This document shows positions 18,156 through 28,159 of a DNA stretch of 64,000 bases, piece after piece (within the stretch, counting starts at the first letter, position 1; the number at the start of each line of letters is the position of its first letter). The stretch spans positions 103,757 to 167,756 of the forward strand of contig DEAE01000002.1 in assembly GCA_002347025.1 (NCBI GenBank). The letters are read 5' to 3'. The translations under genes were made by a program, and so were the position numbers. The notes under the pieces are model-generated. The model saw only the letters and a program-made list of their open reading frames with translations. It had not been told where the DNA came from and ran no database searches. This stretch comes from Acidobacteria bacterium UBA2990. GTDB lineage: Bacteria; Acidobacteriota; Vicinamibacteria; Vicinamibacterales; UBA8438.

Positions 18156-19631
18156 ATGCGAATGCGCAACGAACTATTAACGATAACCTTCGGGAGTTTG
18201 GCGTTAGCGGTTGCGAGCGTTACAGCGGCGAATGAGGGTGACCTGCGTGTGGTTGATGCTGCAAAGCAGCAAGACGAAGCTTCGGTTCGGGATTTGCTCA
18301 CTCGGGGGACTCCGGCTGACGTGGCTCAGCCAGATGGGTTTACGGCTCTTCACTGGGCGGCGCAGTGGAACCACGCTGAAATCGCTGACCTCGTCATTGG
18401 CGCAGGTGCGGATGTGAATGCGGCGGACCAGTACCAAGTGACGCCGCTAGCCTTAGCCTGCCTTAACGCGAGTTCTTCCATGGTGGAACGACTATTGGAG
18501 GCTGGAGCGGACCCGAATTCAACCCAAGAGTCTGGCGAAACGGCACTTATGACTTGTGCGCGGAGCGGTCGGTGGAGCGCCGTGTCTCTGCTTGTTTCCC
18601 GTGGGGCAGATCTGGATGCGCGGGAAAGGGACCATGGTCAGACTGCCCTGATGTGGGCTGCCTGGGAAGGGCATACCGATGTGGTGAGGGGGTTGTTGCG
18701 CCACGGTGCCGAGGTGGACACACAGACTACCACCGGCTACACGGCGTTACTGCTTGCAGCACGAGAAGGTTACACAGAGACTACCAAGGCTCTACTCGAT
18801 GCCGGGGCGGATGTGAATGCCACGGCCGAGGATGGTACGTCTGCCTTGCTGGTTGCCGTTATTCGAAGACATACAGGTTACGCAAAGTTTCTACTCGACC
18901 ACGGCGCTGATCCGAATCTCGGTCCTGGATTCACCCCTTTGCACTGGGCGGCCGGCGAATGGGATACCGAACTGAATGATTTTTCGAATGGTGTGGCGGA
19001 GGGCAATCAGTGGAGTGCCTTTGGTGGACTTTTGCCAGCGGACCGGTTGCGGATGGTAAAGCTTCTTCTCGACCACGGTGCAGACCCGAATATTCGGACT
19101 GATAGAACTCCAGGATTCGGGATTCGAGTGAAGGGGCATCTAGGCAACATTTCAGGGGGGACGCCTTTCCTGATAGCGGCTCGAGCAAACGATGTCGACG
19201 TCATGCGGGAGTTGTTGTTACGTGGTGCCGATCCACTGACTCCTACCAAGAACGGGACCACACCGTTGATGATGGCTGCCGGTGTTGGCCACGAGCCCGG
19301 CATCACTCGATCTATGGAGGGTGAGGCACTCGAGGCGGTCTACCTTTGTGTCGAGCTTGGAGCCGATGTGACTGCGGTTAACGAGGCCGGCGACACTGCC
19401 TTGCACGGGGCAGCATGGCGCGAGAGGGCAGATTCGATTGTTGAGTTCCTTGTGGCTCGAGGGGCCGACATTGATGCCAAGAATCGGAAAGAGTGGACGC
19501 CACTCGTTATTGCGGAAGGGGTTCATACTGGCGGTAACTTCATCAAATCCGATACAACCGCTGCGCTACTTCGGACACTCGGTGCAACGCCCAGTCCGCC
19601 AGATATTTCAAGGGAGCCGGACGCCAGATAA
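18156..19631 (+). CDS. Exported ankyrin-repeat protein (cassette I)
   Basis: 491 residues. AAGGA ends six bases before the ATG at 18156, which is why I prefer it to the ATG at 18150. A signal peptide ends near residue 26 (VTAANEGD). About ten ankyrin repeats follow (for example GFTALHWAAQW, TPLALACLN, GQTALMWAAWEGH, GYTALLLAAREGY), broken by an insert of about 60 residues (EWDTELNDFSNG to GISGGTPFL-like region). Ankyrin repeats bind proteins; with a signal peptide this one would act in the periplasm, maybe as a scaffold for the other cassette products. It is 67 bases after DUF1552. Confidence 0.85.
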   Translation: MRMRNELLTITFGSLALAVASVTAANEGDLRVVDAAKQQDEASVRDLLTRGTPADVAQPDGFTALHWAAQWNHAEIADLVIGAGADVNAADQYQVTPLALACLNASSSMVERLLEAGADPNSTQESGETALMTCARSGRWSAVSLLVSRGADLDARERDHGQTALMWAAWEGHTDVVRGLLRHGAEVDTQTTTGYTALLLAAREGYTETTKALLDAGADVNATAEDGTSALLVAVIRRHTGYAKFLLDHGADPNLGPGFTPLHWAAGEWDTELNDFSNGVAEGNQWSAFGGLLPADRLRMVKLLLDHGADPNIRTDRTPGFGIRVKGHLGNISGGTPFLIAARANDVDVMRELLLRGADPLTPTKNGTTPLMMAAGVGHEPGITRSMEGEALEAVYLCVELGADVTAVNEAGDTALHGAAWRERADSIVEFLVARGADIDAKNRKEWTPLVIAEGVHTGGNFIKSDTTAALLRTLGATPSPPDISREPDAR

Positions 19632-20163
19632 GCGACGGCAGCCTGGAGGAGTGTCAGGGCCGTGCCATCGTAGAACTGGTTTTACAATTCGGTAGTGCCG
19701 TGAGCGTCCACATGCCAGGGGCCAGTGTCTGAGCTGGCGTTTCTGGCGTTAGTTGATGGCCTTCTTAGCCAGCGTTCAGTGGAAGTACGGTCACTTAAGC
19801 CGCCTCTTGGTATGCCTTGGTTGTCTGCCCGTCGTGATTGAGCTCGCTGACGGTTAGGGTTTACCCTCAGCCTCCGTACAGCTAGGCAACCACCCCCAGA
19901 CTGGCATGTTGCGATTGTTTCAATTGGAATGGTCCTGACATGGGTATCATTTGTCTCTTCCTGACAAGAATGATGTGTTTACGGAGCTGGACATCGACAA
20001 CATGTTGAACACGCTGACCGAGGCAGGGTGTCTTCAGGCATTGTTCCGGTCGTAGGTAGGTTGCCTGCTAGGGGGCTGTGGGATTGCTGCTGAAATGTTT
20101 GCTCATGGATGGATAGCCTAACAACACGAGGCAACTGTTTTGCGCAGCGATGGAGGAGTTCTG
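19632..20163. other. Gene-poor gap with one coding-like stretch
   Basis: No complete gene is seen. On the plus strand a frame from about 19939 to the TAG at 20053-20055 reads like protein (LPDKNDVFTELDIDNM, then NTLTEAGCLQALFRS) but has no start codon other than an internal ATG and is closed upstream by a TGA. It may be the tail of a decayed gene. The rest looks non-coding and includes the leader of the PQQ gene. Confidence 0.3.
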
Positions 20164-21867
20164 ATGGATGACACAGGGCGGTGCTGTGTGCTCGTGTTCG
20201 TGTTGGCTGGATTCCTTGGTGGTGTTTCGGTTGGGACTCAGGGAGAGACTTTTGAGCCAGTTACTGATGCGATGCTTCAAGACCCTGACCCTGCCGATTG
20301 GTTGAACTGGCGACGGACGCTTGACGGGTGGGGCTATAGTCCGCTGGAACAGATCAATCGGGACAATGTCCATCAATTGAGTCTGGCATGGTCCTGGACG
20401 ATGACACCAGGTCTGAGTCAAGCTACACCGATTGTCTACGATGGTGTGATGTACCTTCCGAACCCGCTCAATATTGTGCAGGCGATTGATGCGCGGACTG
20501 GCGATCTGCTCTGGGAATACCGCAAGCAGTTCGACCGGTCGCCGGATGATTCATTTCGGGCACGGACTCGGTCGATTGCTATCTACGACGACAAGGTTTA
20601 TCTCAACACCAACGATGCTCATATCGTAGCTCTCGATGCCCGTAGTGGTGCAGTGGTCTGGGACCATACGGTGGCTGATAACCGACTGGGTTATCGGTAT
20701 ACCAGCGGGCCAATCGTGGTTTCAGGAAAAATTGTGGCAGGTATGACAGGGTGTGAACGCTATAAGGATGGCACCTGTTTTATTTCGGCTCACGATCCGC
20801 AGACCGGTGCTGAGTTGTGGCGGACATCGACCGTCGCCCAACCAGGGGACCCAGGAGGGGATAGTTGGGGGGATCTTCCGGCAACCTTTAGAGCTGGTGG
20901 CGACGCCTGGATACCTGGTAGTTATGACCCAGGCACAAATCTGATGTATTGGTCGACCTCTCAGGCAAAGCCTTGGGCACGGTTGTCGCGCGACACTGAC
21001 GGCGATGCACTCTATACGAACAGTGCGCTCGCGATCTCCCCAGAGACCGGTAAGCTGGAATGGTATTACCAGTTCGTTCCCGGCGAGACCCACGACCTAG
21101 ACGAGGTATTTGAAAGTGTGCTGATCGACCACAATGGCCGTCAGTCGCTCTTCAAGATGGGCAAGCTTGGCATTCTGTGGGAACTTGACCGGCAGACCGG
21201 GCAGTTTGTGGCCGCCCATGATTTGGGGTATCAGACGCTCATCGATGTGGACTCGGAGACAGGGAGGGCCACGTACAGGCCTGGGGTCATTCCGAAGCCT
21301 GGTGAGGCACTAGAGTTCTGCCCGGATTTCCAGGGGATTCGGAATTGGCGAGCGTCTGCCTATCATCCTGGAACGGGAGCGTTGTACATCCCCATTCATC
21401 CGAGATGTGTTCGCGGTGTCTTTAGTGAGGTCGCCAGAGAACCCCATCCTGTGGGGGACCTCAACTACTACGCAAACCCTCGTTGGACTGGCTGGCAGGC
21501 GGACGGGAGGTTGCCTCACCCGAAGAGTCCAGACCATGATGGTCATCTTGTAGCGATTGATATTGAAACTGGTGCTGTTCGCTGGCGTCATTCGACTCGA
21601 ACGCGGTCGTTGGTGGCTGCCTTGACGACAGGTGGAGGATTGGTGGTCACAGCGGATGGTGACCGCTACTTGTATATCAATGATGTCGAGACAGGGGCGG
21701 TGTTGTTTCAGACACGCCTGCCGTCTCCTCCTCAAGGGTTTCCTATCACTTACGCCGTGGATGGACGGCAGTACCTAGCCGTTCCCGTCGGTGGTGGTCG
21801 TCAGGTCGGTGCACCCAACGCGATGTTTGTGTTCACGTTGCCCGAGGAAGGTAGTGAGGAACCGTGA
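20164..21867 (+). CDS. PQQ-dependent alcohol dehydrogenase-like protein
   Basis: 567 residues from ATG 20164 (GGAGGAG seven bases upstream; a TTG at 20140 is an alternative). A signal peptide ends near residue 25. The start of the mature part, DWLNWRRTLDGWGYSPLEQIN, is typical of methanol/ethanol-type quinoproteins, and propeller tryptophan-docking repeats (AIDARTGDLLWEY, ALDARSGAVVWDH, AIDIETGAVRWRH) follow. THDLDEV probably holds the catalytic Asp. The adjacent-Cys pair of classical methanol dehydrogenase is absent. No C-terminal cytochrome domain is present, so electrons must go to a separate carrier. It lies just after cassette I. Confidence 0.8.
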   Translation: MDDTGRCCVLVFVLAGFLGGVSVGTQGETFEPVTDAMLQDPDPADWLNWRRTLDGWGYSPLEQINRDNVHQLSLAWSWTMTPGLSQATPIVYDGVMYLPNPLNIVQAIDARTGDLLWEYRKQFDRSPDDSFRARTRSIAIYDDKVYLNTNDAHIVALDARSGAVVWDHTVADNRLGYRYTSGPIVVSGKIVAGMTGCERYKDGTCFISAHDPQTGAELWRTSTVAQPGDPGGDSWGDLPATFRAGGDAWIPGSYDPGTNLMYWSTSQAKPWARLSRDTDGDALYTNSALAISPETGKLEWYYQFVPGETHDLDEVFESVLIDHNGRQSLFKMGKLGILWELDRQTGQFVAAHDLGYQTLIDVDSETGRATYRPGVIPKPGEALEFCPDFQGIRNWRASAYHPGTGALYIPIHPRCVRGVFSEVAREPHPVGDLNYYANPRWTGWQADGRLPHPKSPDHDGHLVAIDIETGAVRWRHSTRTRSLVAALTTGGGLVVTADGDRYLYINDVETGAVLFQTRLPSPPQGFPITYAVDGRQYLAVPVGGGRQVGAPNAMFVFTLPEEGSEEP

Positions 21868-21930
21868 GTTTGAAGCTTTGGCTCGATCACTCGGCTTGGC
21901 TCGAAGCGAAAGCAGGTTTAGGCACATTCC

Positions 21931-21966
21931 CGGTGTAAACGCACGGTCCCCTGCGCGTTTACACCG
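21931..21966. terminator. Bidirectional terminator-like hairpin
   Basis: CGGTGTAAACGC (21931-21942) and GCGTTTACACCG (21955-21966) form a perfect 12-base-pair stem with a 12-base loop. It sits between the convergent PQQ and OsmC genes, the right place for a shared terminator. There is no strong T-tract, so it may also be an operator-like palindrome. Confidence 0.55.
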
Positions 21967-21985
21967 TTGAGTCTGGCAAACTGGC

Positions 21986-22411
21986 TCACGACTCGAGCGT
22001 AGCGGTCATCGAAATCTCAGCATTCATAAGTTTCGAGATAGGGCAGCCGGCCTTGGCATCGTTGGCTGCGCTCTCGAACGCGGCTTGGTCTGCGCCAGGA
22101 ACTTTCGCGGACACCTCCAAATGGATTCGGGTTACGGCGAATCCGTCCTCCACTTGCTCTAGCGAGACTGTGGCGCTGGTGCTGACGTGGGCTGGCGTGA
22201 GGCCGGCCTGCGCTAGTCCATGCGAGAGTGCCATTGAAAAACACCCGGCATGTGCCGCGGCGATCAGTTCCTCTGGGTTCGTGCCAGCGCTTCCCTCAAA
22301 TCGCGTGGCGAACGTATAGGCAGCGTCTGTGAGAACGCCGCTTGTGCTTGAAATGGCTCCACTGCCACCTTTGAGGTCTCCCCTCCAGATGGCTGATGCC
22401 TTGCTGTCCAT
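21986..22411 (-). CDS. OsmC/Ohr-family peroxidase
   Basis: 141 residues, cytoplasmic. It shows the two redox Cys of the family, in HAGCFSMALS (about residue 56) and AKAGCPISKL (about residue 123), and the usual GTNPEELIAAAHA leading to the first. OsmC proteins reduce organic hydroperoxides with the two Cys and a lipoyl or thiol donor. The length is normal for the family. It stands alone between convergent and divergent neighbours. Confidence 0.9.
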   Translation of the reverse strand: MDSKASAIWRGDLKGGSGAISSTSGVLTDAAYTFATRFEGSAGTNPEELIAAAHAGCFSMALSHGLAQAGLTPAHVSTSATVSLEQVEDGFAVTRIHLEVSAKVPGADQAAFESAANDAKAGCPISKLMNAEISMTATLES

Positions 22412-22589
22412 ACTTCCTCCTGACTTCTCGGGCCGGTCGGCATGGAGCCGAGGACCCTTTGTGAGTGTGGTAGTGCACTTCTTACTAGAAGTGTAGAGAC
22501 CAAACCTTAATGCTAGGTGCTTAGGCTTTCTTACGCAAGCCGATGGTTATACTGCCGGTCTAGAAACTGTTCGGCTTCGGCCGTGTGCC

Positions 22590-24188
22590 TCATTTGTCTT
22601 GAAGAATGAATTTTGCGCCTTGTTCCGCAATCATCACAGTCGGAGCATTTGTGTTGCCCGAGGTGATTTGCGGCATGATCGAGGCATCAATTACACGGAG
22701 ACTATCGATGCCGTGTACGGCTAGGCGATCGTTCACGACGGCTTGGTTGTCATGTCCCATCTTGCAGGTCCCAACTGGATGAAAGATGGTTGTCCCAAGA
22801 TCTCCAGCCGCTTGGGATAGCGCCGCATCGCCTTCGACGTCAGGTCCAGGGAGCCACTCAATCGGTTCAAAACGGGCGAGGGACCGAGCGGCCATGATGC
22901 GGCGTGTGAAGCGTAGGCCAGCCACGGCAATTTCTCGGTCTTCCTTGGTCGAAAGATAGTTAAGGGTGATTGTAGGGGCATGTAGCGGATCTGGATTTTG
23001 TATCCGTACATGACCTCGACTTGTGGGCTGCAAATTGCAGACCGAAGGTGTGATGGCGTTAAACGTGTGTAATGGTGAGCCAAATTTGTCGAGGGATAAG
23101 GGTTGAACATGCCACTCCATGTTCGCTGAACGCCGAGACGGGTCACTCTTGGCGAAAGCTCCGAGTTGGGATGGTGGCATAGTAAGGGGTCCGGTCTTGA
23201 AGAGGAGATACTCTAACCCCATCGCGGCCTTACCGAACCATGAGTTTACCCGCTGGTTCAAAGTGACTGTGTGGCTGACTTTAAAGATGGTCCGTATCTG
23301 AAGATGGTCTTGCAGGTTCTCGCCAACACCGGCAAGGTCGTGCACGACCTCCACGCCATGCTTCTGCAATACGGCACCGGGACCAATCCCAGATAGCTGC
23401 AGAATCTGAGGAGACCCTATGGATCCAGCCGCGAGGATCACCTCTCGGCGAGCTTCTAGGATAGCGTCAGAGTCGACCAATTTTACTCCTCTTGCACGTT
23501 TGCGGCCGTCATGGATGTCAATTGCCAGACGGTCGACGTGCGCTCCAACCCGTATGGTTAGGTTCGGTCGATGTTCGACTGGTCGGAGAAAGGCTTTGGT
23601 GCCACTCCAGCGGCGGCCATTGCGTTGATTCATCTGAAAGTAGGCACTTCCCGAGTTGTCTCCACGGTTGAATTCGGTGATTTTGGGAATCCCGCATTCT
23701 TGGGCTGCCTCACGCCAAGCATCAAGGATTTCCCAGCTGACGCGTTTCTCTTCGACCCGCAGTTCGCCGCCGACACCATGGAAGGCATCAGCGCCGTGCT
23801 GATAGTCTTCTGATTGCATGAAGATGGGGAGCACGTTCTCCCAGGACCAGCCACGATTTCCGAGTGATGCCCAATAGTCGTAGTCTTGTTGCTGTCCACG
23901 CATGTAAATCATGGCGTTGATTGATGAACATCCACCGAGAACCCGACCGCGGGCGTAGCCGATGCTGCGACCGTTGAGTCCTTGGTCAGGTTCAGTCGTA
24001 TAACACCAGTCGGTACGAGGGTTGCCGATCGTGTAGAGATACCCAACCGGGATGTCGATCCAAAAATAGTTATCTTGTCCTCCGGCTTCCAGTAAGAGAA
24101 CGCTATTGTTTGGATCAGCGGAGAGGCGGTTGGCTAGGACGCAGCCTGCAGTGCCACCACCTACGATGATGTAATCGTGGCTTATCAC
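22590..24188 (-). CDS. GMC-family FAD oxidoreductase (choline dehydrogenase-like)
   Basis: 532 residues. The N-terminal FAD motif is IVGGGTAGCVLANRLS (7-22), with LLLEAGG, GRVLGGCSSINAM (GMC signature 1) and GSIGSPQILQLSGIG (signature 2). The C-terminus has FHPVGTCKMG with the catalytic His and SGNTNAPTVMIAEQGA with a second active-site residue (Asn in place of the more common His). It would oxidise a primary alcohol to an aldehyde. There is no signal peptide, so it is cytoplasmic, unlike most redox genes around it. It diverges from cassette II. Confidence 0.9.
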   Translation of the reverse strand: MISHDYIIVGGGTAGCVLANRLSADPNNSVLLLEAGGQDNYFWIDIPVGYLYTIGNPRTDWCYTTEPDQGLNGRSIGYARGRVLGGCSSINAMIYMRGQQQDYDYWASLGNRGWSWENVLPIFMQSEDYQHGADAFHGVGGELRVEEKRVSWEILDAWREAAQECGIPKITEFNRGDNSGSAYFQMNQRNGRRWSGTKAFLRPVEHRPNLTIRVGAHVDRLAIDIHDGRKRARGVKLVDSDAILEARREVILAAGSIGSPQILQLSGIGPGAVLQKHGVEVVHDLAGVGENLQDHLQIRTIFKVSHTVTLNQRVNSWFGKAAMGLEYLLFKTGPLTMPPSQLGAFAKSDPSRRSANMEWHVQPLSLDKFGSPLHTFNAITPSVCNLQPTSRGHVRIQNPDPLHAPTITLNYLSTKEDREIAVAGLRFTRRIMAARSLARFEPIEWLPGPDVEGDAALSQAAGDLGTTIFHPVGTCKMGHDNQAVVNDRLAVHGIDSLRVIDASIMPQITSGNTNAPTVMIAEQGAKFILQDK

Positions 24189-24377
24189 AGCCTGATCGTA
24201 GCGCTAAACGACGACTGGCGACTAATGAACAGGGTGGAAGCACCAGCATGTCAGCTTCTCAGCCGACCATGGTTTCTGCCATGCCGGTACATGCCTGGCT
24301 ACGAGAAACGCTTTTTGAGTGATTCTGGTGTGGAATTGAGCGAAAATACTGTGGCGGGAGTGCTGCTTCGGAATGCA

Positions 24378-26792
24378 ATGCCTCGGAGGTTATCTGTGGT
24401 CAGAGCTTTTTTTGTCCCGATCGCGTTGTGGGTGGTTCTGGGGGGGGTAACAGACCCTCTTTGGGCTGCAGGGCAATTGGGAAAGTCGGAAGCCCTCGAT
24501 GAACCTGGAGCCCTTATCGGACGATACTGTCTGGGTTGCCACAATGACCGGTTAACTACAGGCGGGCTATCCCTCGAGGGGGTTGATGCAGGTGATCCAA
24601 GCGCCCACCCCGATGTGTGGGAAAGGGTGGTTCGAAAACTGCAGACAGGTGCGATGCCCCCCCAGCCTCGTCCTCGGCCAGACCGAGACACCTACGAACA
24701 GTTGGTGTCCTATCTTGAAACAGCTCTAGATCAAGTAGCTGCTAGCAGGCCTAATCCTGGAAGAACTGAGACATTTCGGCGTCTCAATCGAACGGAATAC
24801 CAAAACGTAATCCGCGATCTCTTGGCTCTTGATATCGACGCGACTGAACTATTGCCACGCGACGATGCGGCGTTCGGCTTTGACAACGTAAACACGGGCG
24901 TCCTGTCACCCACGTTGATGGAACGCTACCTGGCGACTGCTCGGACGGTGAGTGAATTGGCTGTGGCGAGCGAGGTTCCGTCGGTTGGGAGTCGGGTGGT
25001 GATCTTGCCTCCGGACAGGACACAGCGGGAACACGTCGATGGCTTGCCGTTCGGAACGCGTGGTGGCACGTTGGTCGAACATACCTTCCCATTCGATGGC
25101 GAATACGAGATTCAGGTGCGGTTGCAGCGGAATCGGAACGAGAATGTGGAAGGTTTGACCGAACCGCACGATATGGAGATCTCGCTCGATGGCGACAGGC
25201 TCGAATTGTTCACGATGGAACCGGATCGTGAGAGCTTTGTGATTCAGGCGAATGCGGCCTATTACACCGATGAAGGCATCGACAATCACCTAAATGCCAG
25301 GCTATCGGTAACGGCTGGGCCGCATACAGTCGGGGCGACCTTTATTAAAAAGAACTCGGCCTTGTTGGAATCCACAAGGCAGCCCTATCAGGCGCAATTT
25401 AACAATGATCGTCACCCTCGGCAGCAGCCTGCGGTTCGGTCGGTATCGATTGTTGGTCCGTTCAGTCCGACTGGTGTCGGTGAGACTCCTAGTCGGCGGC
25501 GAATCTTTTCTTGCCGACCGGCAACAGAGTCTGTCGACGACGCTGAGGAATGTGCCACGGCGATCGTGGGGACGCTCGCCCGTCGTGCCTATCGGCGTCC
25601 AGTGTCGGTGGATGACCTTGAGCAACTCCTGTCCTTTTATCGAGAAGGGCATGCGGTGGGTGGGTTTGAAGTTGGTATCGAAACGGCACTACGTGCGCTG
25701 CTTGCGAGTCCTGAATTTCTGTTTCGGATTGAGCGCGACCCCGATGATGTAGAGGCTGGCACGGCCTACTTGGTGAGTGACCTTGAACTGGCAACGCGGC
25801 TGTCATTCTTTTTGTGGAGCAGCCTGCCTGATGACGAACTCCTTGATGTGGCGTCAGCGAAGCAGTTGCGAGACCCTCAGGTATTAAAGGCCCAAGTGAA
25901 GCGAATGTTAGCTGACCCGCGCGCCGAAACCCTCACCAGCAATTTTGCTTCCCAGTGGCTCCATTTGAGAAATTTGGATGCGGTTCAGCCAGACTCTCGA
26001 TTATTCCCGGACTTTGACGACAATCTGCGTCTAGGATTCCGGAGAGAGACGCAGTTGCTCTTTCGGAGCATCGTTGATGAGGACCGGAGTGTGACTGACC
26101 TCCTGACGGCCGATTACACTTTCTTGAACGAACGGGTAGCAAAGCACTATGGGCTGTCAGGGGTCTACGGCGATCACTTTCGGCGCATTTCTCTTCCTGA
26201 AGGGAGCCCGCGGGCCGGTTTGCTCGGTCATGGCAGCATCTTGACCGTGACGTCCTATGCCACGCGGACCTCTCCGGTATTGCGTGGAAAATGGATTCTT
26301 GAAAATCTCCTTGGTACTCCGCCTCCACCACCGCCCCCGAACGTCCCTCCGCTGGAGGAGAGCCGTTCGACTACGCAGGTGGTGTCAATGCGTGACAGGA
26401 TGGTTGCTCATCGTCAAAACCCCGCTTGTGCGGTCTGTCACCGCGTTATGGACCCCGCTGGATTGTCGATGGAAAATTTCGATGCGATTGGCCGGTGGCG
26501 AGACGCTGAGGGTGGTGTGGCGATCGATGCATCTGGCAGTCTTCCCGGCGGCAGTGATTTTGACGGCGTGGTGGGCCTGCAGCAAGCTTTGCTCGACCGT
26601 CCAGATGTGTTTGTTCGAACAGTGACAGAAAAGCTTCTGATTTATGCTCTGGGTCGAGGCCTTGAGCATACGGATGCTTCGGCGGTTCGTGAGATTCTTC
26701 GTGTGTCAGCTAGTGACGACTATCGTCTTTCAGCTCTCGTGGTTGGTGTGGTTGAAAGTACGCCCTTCCAGATGAGGAGATCGCAGTCATGA
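24378..26792 (+). CDS. DUF1592-family exported diheme protein (cassette II)
   Basis: 804 residues from ATG 24378 (start chosen because a signal peptide follows directly: RLSVVRAFFVPIALW; the ribosome-binding site is weak). The first haem motif is CLGCH (51-55), the second CAVCH (684-688). Domain order matches cassette I: cytochrome, DUF1587 (RLNRTEYQNVIRDLLAL), beta-rich insert, DUF1595 (GTLARRAYRRP), DUF1592, DUF1588 with a polyproline stretch, DUF1585. It ends in a four-base overlap (ATGA, 26789-26792) with DUF1552, so translation is coupled. Expected in the periplasm; its reaction is unknown. Confidence 0.85.
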   Translation: MPRRLSVVRAFFVPIALWVVLGGVTDPLWAAGQLGKSEALDEPGALIGRYCLGCHNDRLTTGGLSLEGVDAGDPSAHPDVWERVVRKLQTGAMPPQPRPRPDRDTYEQLVSYLETALDQVAASRPNPGRTETFRRLNRTEYQNVIRDLLALDIDATELLPRDDAAFGFDNVNTGVLSPTLMERYLATARTVSELAVASEVPSVGSRVVILPPDRTQREHVDGLPFGTRGGTLVEHTFPFDGEYEIQVRLQRNRNENVEGLTEPHDMEISLDGDRLELFTMEPDRESFVIQANAAYYTDEGIDNHLNARLSVTAGPHTVGATFIKKNSALLESTRQPYQAQFNNDRHPRQQPAVRSVSIVGPFSPTGVGETPSRRRIFSCRPATESVDDAEECATAIVGTLARRAYRRPVSVDDLEQLLSFYREGHAVGGFEVGIETALRALLASPEFLFRIERDPDDVEAGTAYLVSDLELATRLSFFLWSSLPDDELLDVASAKQLRDPQVLKAQVKRMLADPRAETLTSNFASQWLHLRNLDAVQPDSRLFPDFDDNLRLGFRRETQLLFRSIVDEDRSVTDLLTADYTFLNERVAKHYGLSGVYGDHFRRISLPEGSPRAGLLGHGSILTVTSYATRTSPVLRGKWILENLLGTPPPPPPPNVPPLEESRSTTQVVSMRDRMVAHRQNPACAVCHRVMDPAGLSMENFDAIGRWRDAEGGVAIDASGSLPGGSDFDGVVGLQQALLDRPDVFVRTVTEKLLIYALGRGLEHTDASAVREILRVSASDDYRLSALVVGVVESTPFQMRRSQS

Positions 26793-28135
26793 TCATCAAG
26801 AAGATGGCCTTACCTCGACGAACATTCTTGCGTGGTGTCGGTGCAACACTGGCGTTGCCACTGCTCGATGCGATGGTGCCAGCGGCGTCTGCTTTAACCA
26901 GAACGGCGGCGACTCCGCCACGGCGGCTCGGTTACGTCTATATCCCGATGGGAATGAATCCAGTGCCATGGACTCCGGCTGAAGTGGGACCGCTTACCAC
27001 GCTGTCACCTTCCCTGTCTCCGCTCATGCCCCATCTTGAACACTTGACGGTCATGACCAACCTGGAGATCAATGATGCACACATCTCCGGGAATCACGCG
27101 TCGGCCAATTCGGCTTTCCTCACCTGTGTGCGGCCCAAACGGACAGAAGGTAGCGACTATGTGAACGGGACGTCGGTAGACCAGATCGCGGCCTCCCAGG
27201 TTGGCGGTGAGACACCGCTGCCATCCCTCGAAATTGGCACCGACCTTATCGCTCAGGTAGGAAACTGCGACAATGGGTTTGCATGTGCGTATATGAACAG
27301 TCTGTCTTGGTCATCGCCGACATCGCCGAACCCAACAGAGGCTGATCCGCGTATCGTGTTTGAGCGATTATTTGGAAGGGGTGGCACCCCGGAACAGCGT
27401 CAGGCTCAGCTCCATCGAGATCGAAGCATCCTTGACTGGGTGCTCGAGGATATGTCGCGCCTGCAGCATCAGCTGGGCGCTGGGGATCGGACCAGGGTGA
27501 GCGAGTATCTTGATACGGTCCGTGAGGTGGAGCGTCGGATTCAGCGCGCTGAAGAATCTGCGACTGACTCGCCTCTGGAGGACTTGACTCGTCCGACGAG
27601 TGTTCCTGAGGTGTGGGAGGACCATGTCAAACTAATGTATGACCTGCAGGTGTTGGCGCTAAGGGCCGACCTGACTCGGATTATCACCTTCCAGATGGCC
27701 CGTGAGGCGAGCACCCGGACTTACCCGCAGATTGGTGTCCCAGAACCACATCATCCAACCTCACATCACCTCGACAACCCAGAGAAGTTGGCCCAGTTGG
27801 CGAAGATTAACCAGTATCACGTGTCTCTTTTTGGCTACCTGGTGGAGCAGTTAAAGAGCACTGAGGATGGGGATGGGAGTTTGCTTGACCACACAACCTA
27901 TCTTTTGGGAAGCGGACTGGGGAATCCGAATGTCCACGATCATCGCAATCTGCCAATCGTAATCGCAAGTGGTGCTGGTTCCAGAATTACTGGCGGCCGG
28001 CACGTCAAATATGAGGCATTAACCCCACTGGCCAATCTGCATCTCACGCTTCTCGACGAGGTGGGTGTGCACCTTGACGACTTTGCTGACAGCACAGGTC
28101 GTGCAGGATTAGCGACCGAGCCATTGACAGTGTAG
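26789..28135 (+). CDS. DUF1552 protein, Tat-exported (cassette II)
   Basis: 448 residues. Tat-like signal LPRRTFLRGVGA then LALPLLDAMVPAASA. Family motifs: RRLGYVYIPMGM, SLEIGTDL with a conserved Cys pair region (GNCDNGFACAY), PQIGVPEPHHPTSHH, and LGSGLGNPNVHDH. It is closer to the copy in cassette III than to that in cassette I. Overlaps DUF1592 by four bases and is followed by the ankyrin gene after 24 bases. Enzyme activity, if any, is not known. Confidence 0.85.
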   Translation: MIIKKMALPRRTFLRGVGATLALPLLDAMVPAASALTRTAATPPRRLGYVYIPMGMNPVPWTPAEVGPLTTLSPSLSPLMPHLEHLTVMTNLEINDAHISGNHASANSAFLTCVRPKRTEGSDYVNGTSVDQIAASQVGGETPLPSLEIGTDLIAQVGNCDNGFACAYMNSLSWSSPTSPNPTEADPRIVFERLFGRGGTPEQRQAQLHRDRSILDWVLEDMSRLQHQLGAGDRTRVSEYLDTVREVERRIQRAEESATDSPLEDLTRPTSVPEVWEDHVKLMYDLQVLALRADLTRIITFQMAREASTRTYPQIGVPEPHHPTSHHLDNPEKLAQLAKINQYHVSLFGYLVEQLKSTEDGDGSLLDHTTYLLGSGLGNPNVHDHRNLPIVIASGAGSRITGGRHVKYEALTPLANLHLTLLDEVGVHLDDFADSTGRAGLATEPLTV

Positions 28136-28159
28136 CCCGGCATTGCTTGGAGGTAGATC

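Noticed and set aside
19801..19861. Minus-strand phrase VSELNHDGQTTKAYQEAA looking like a protein end
   Set aside because: Only about 20 codons between stops; no identifiable family.
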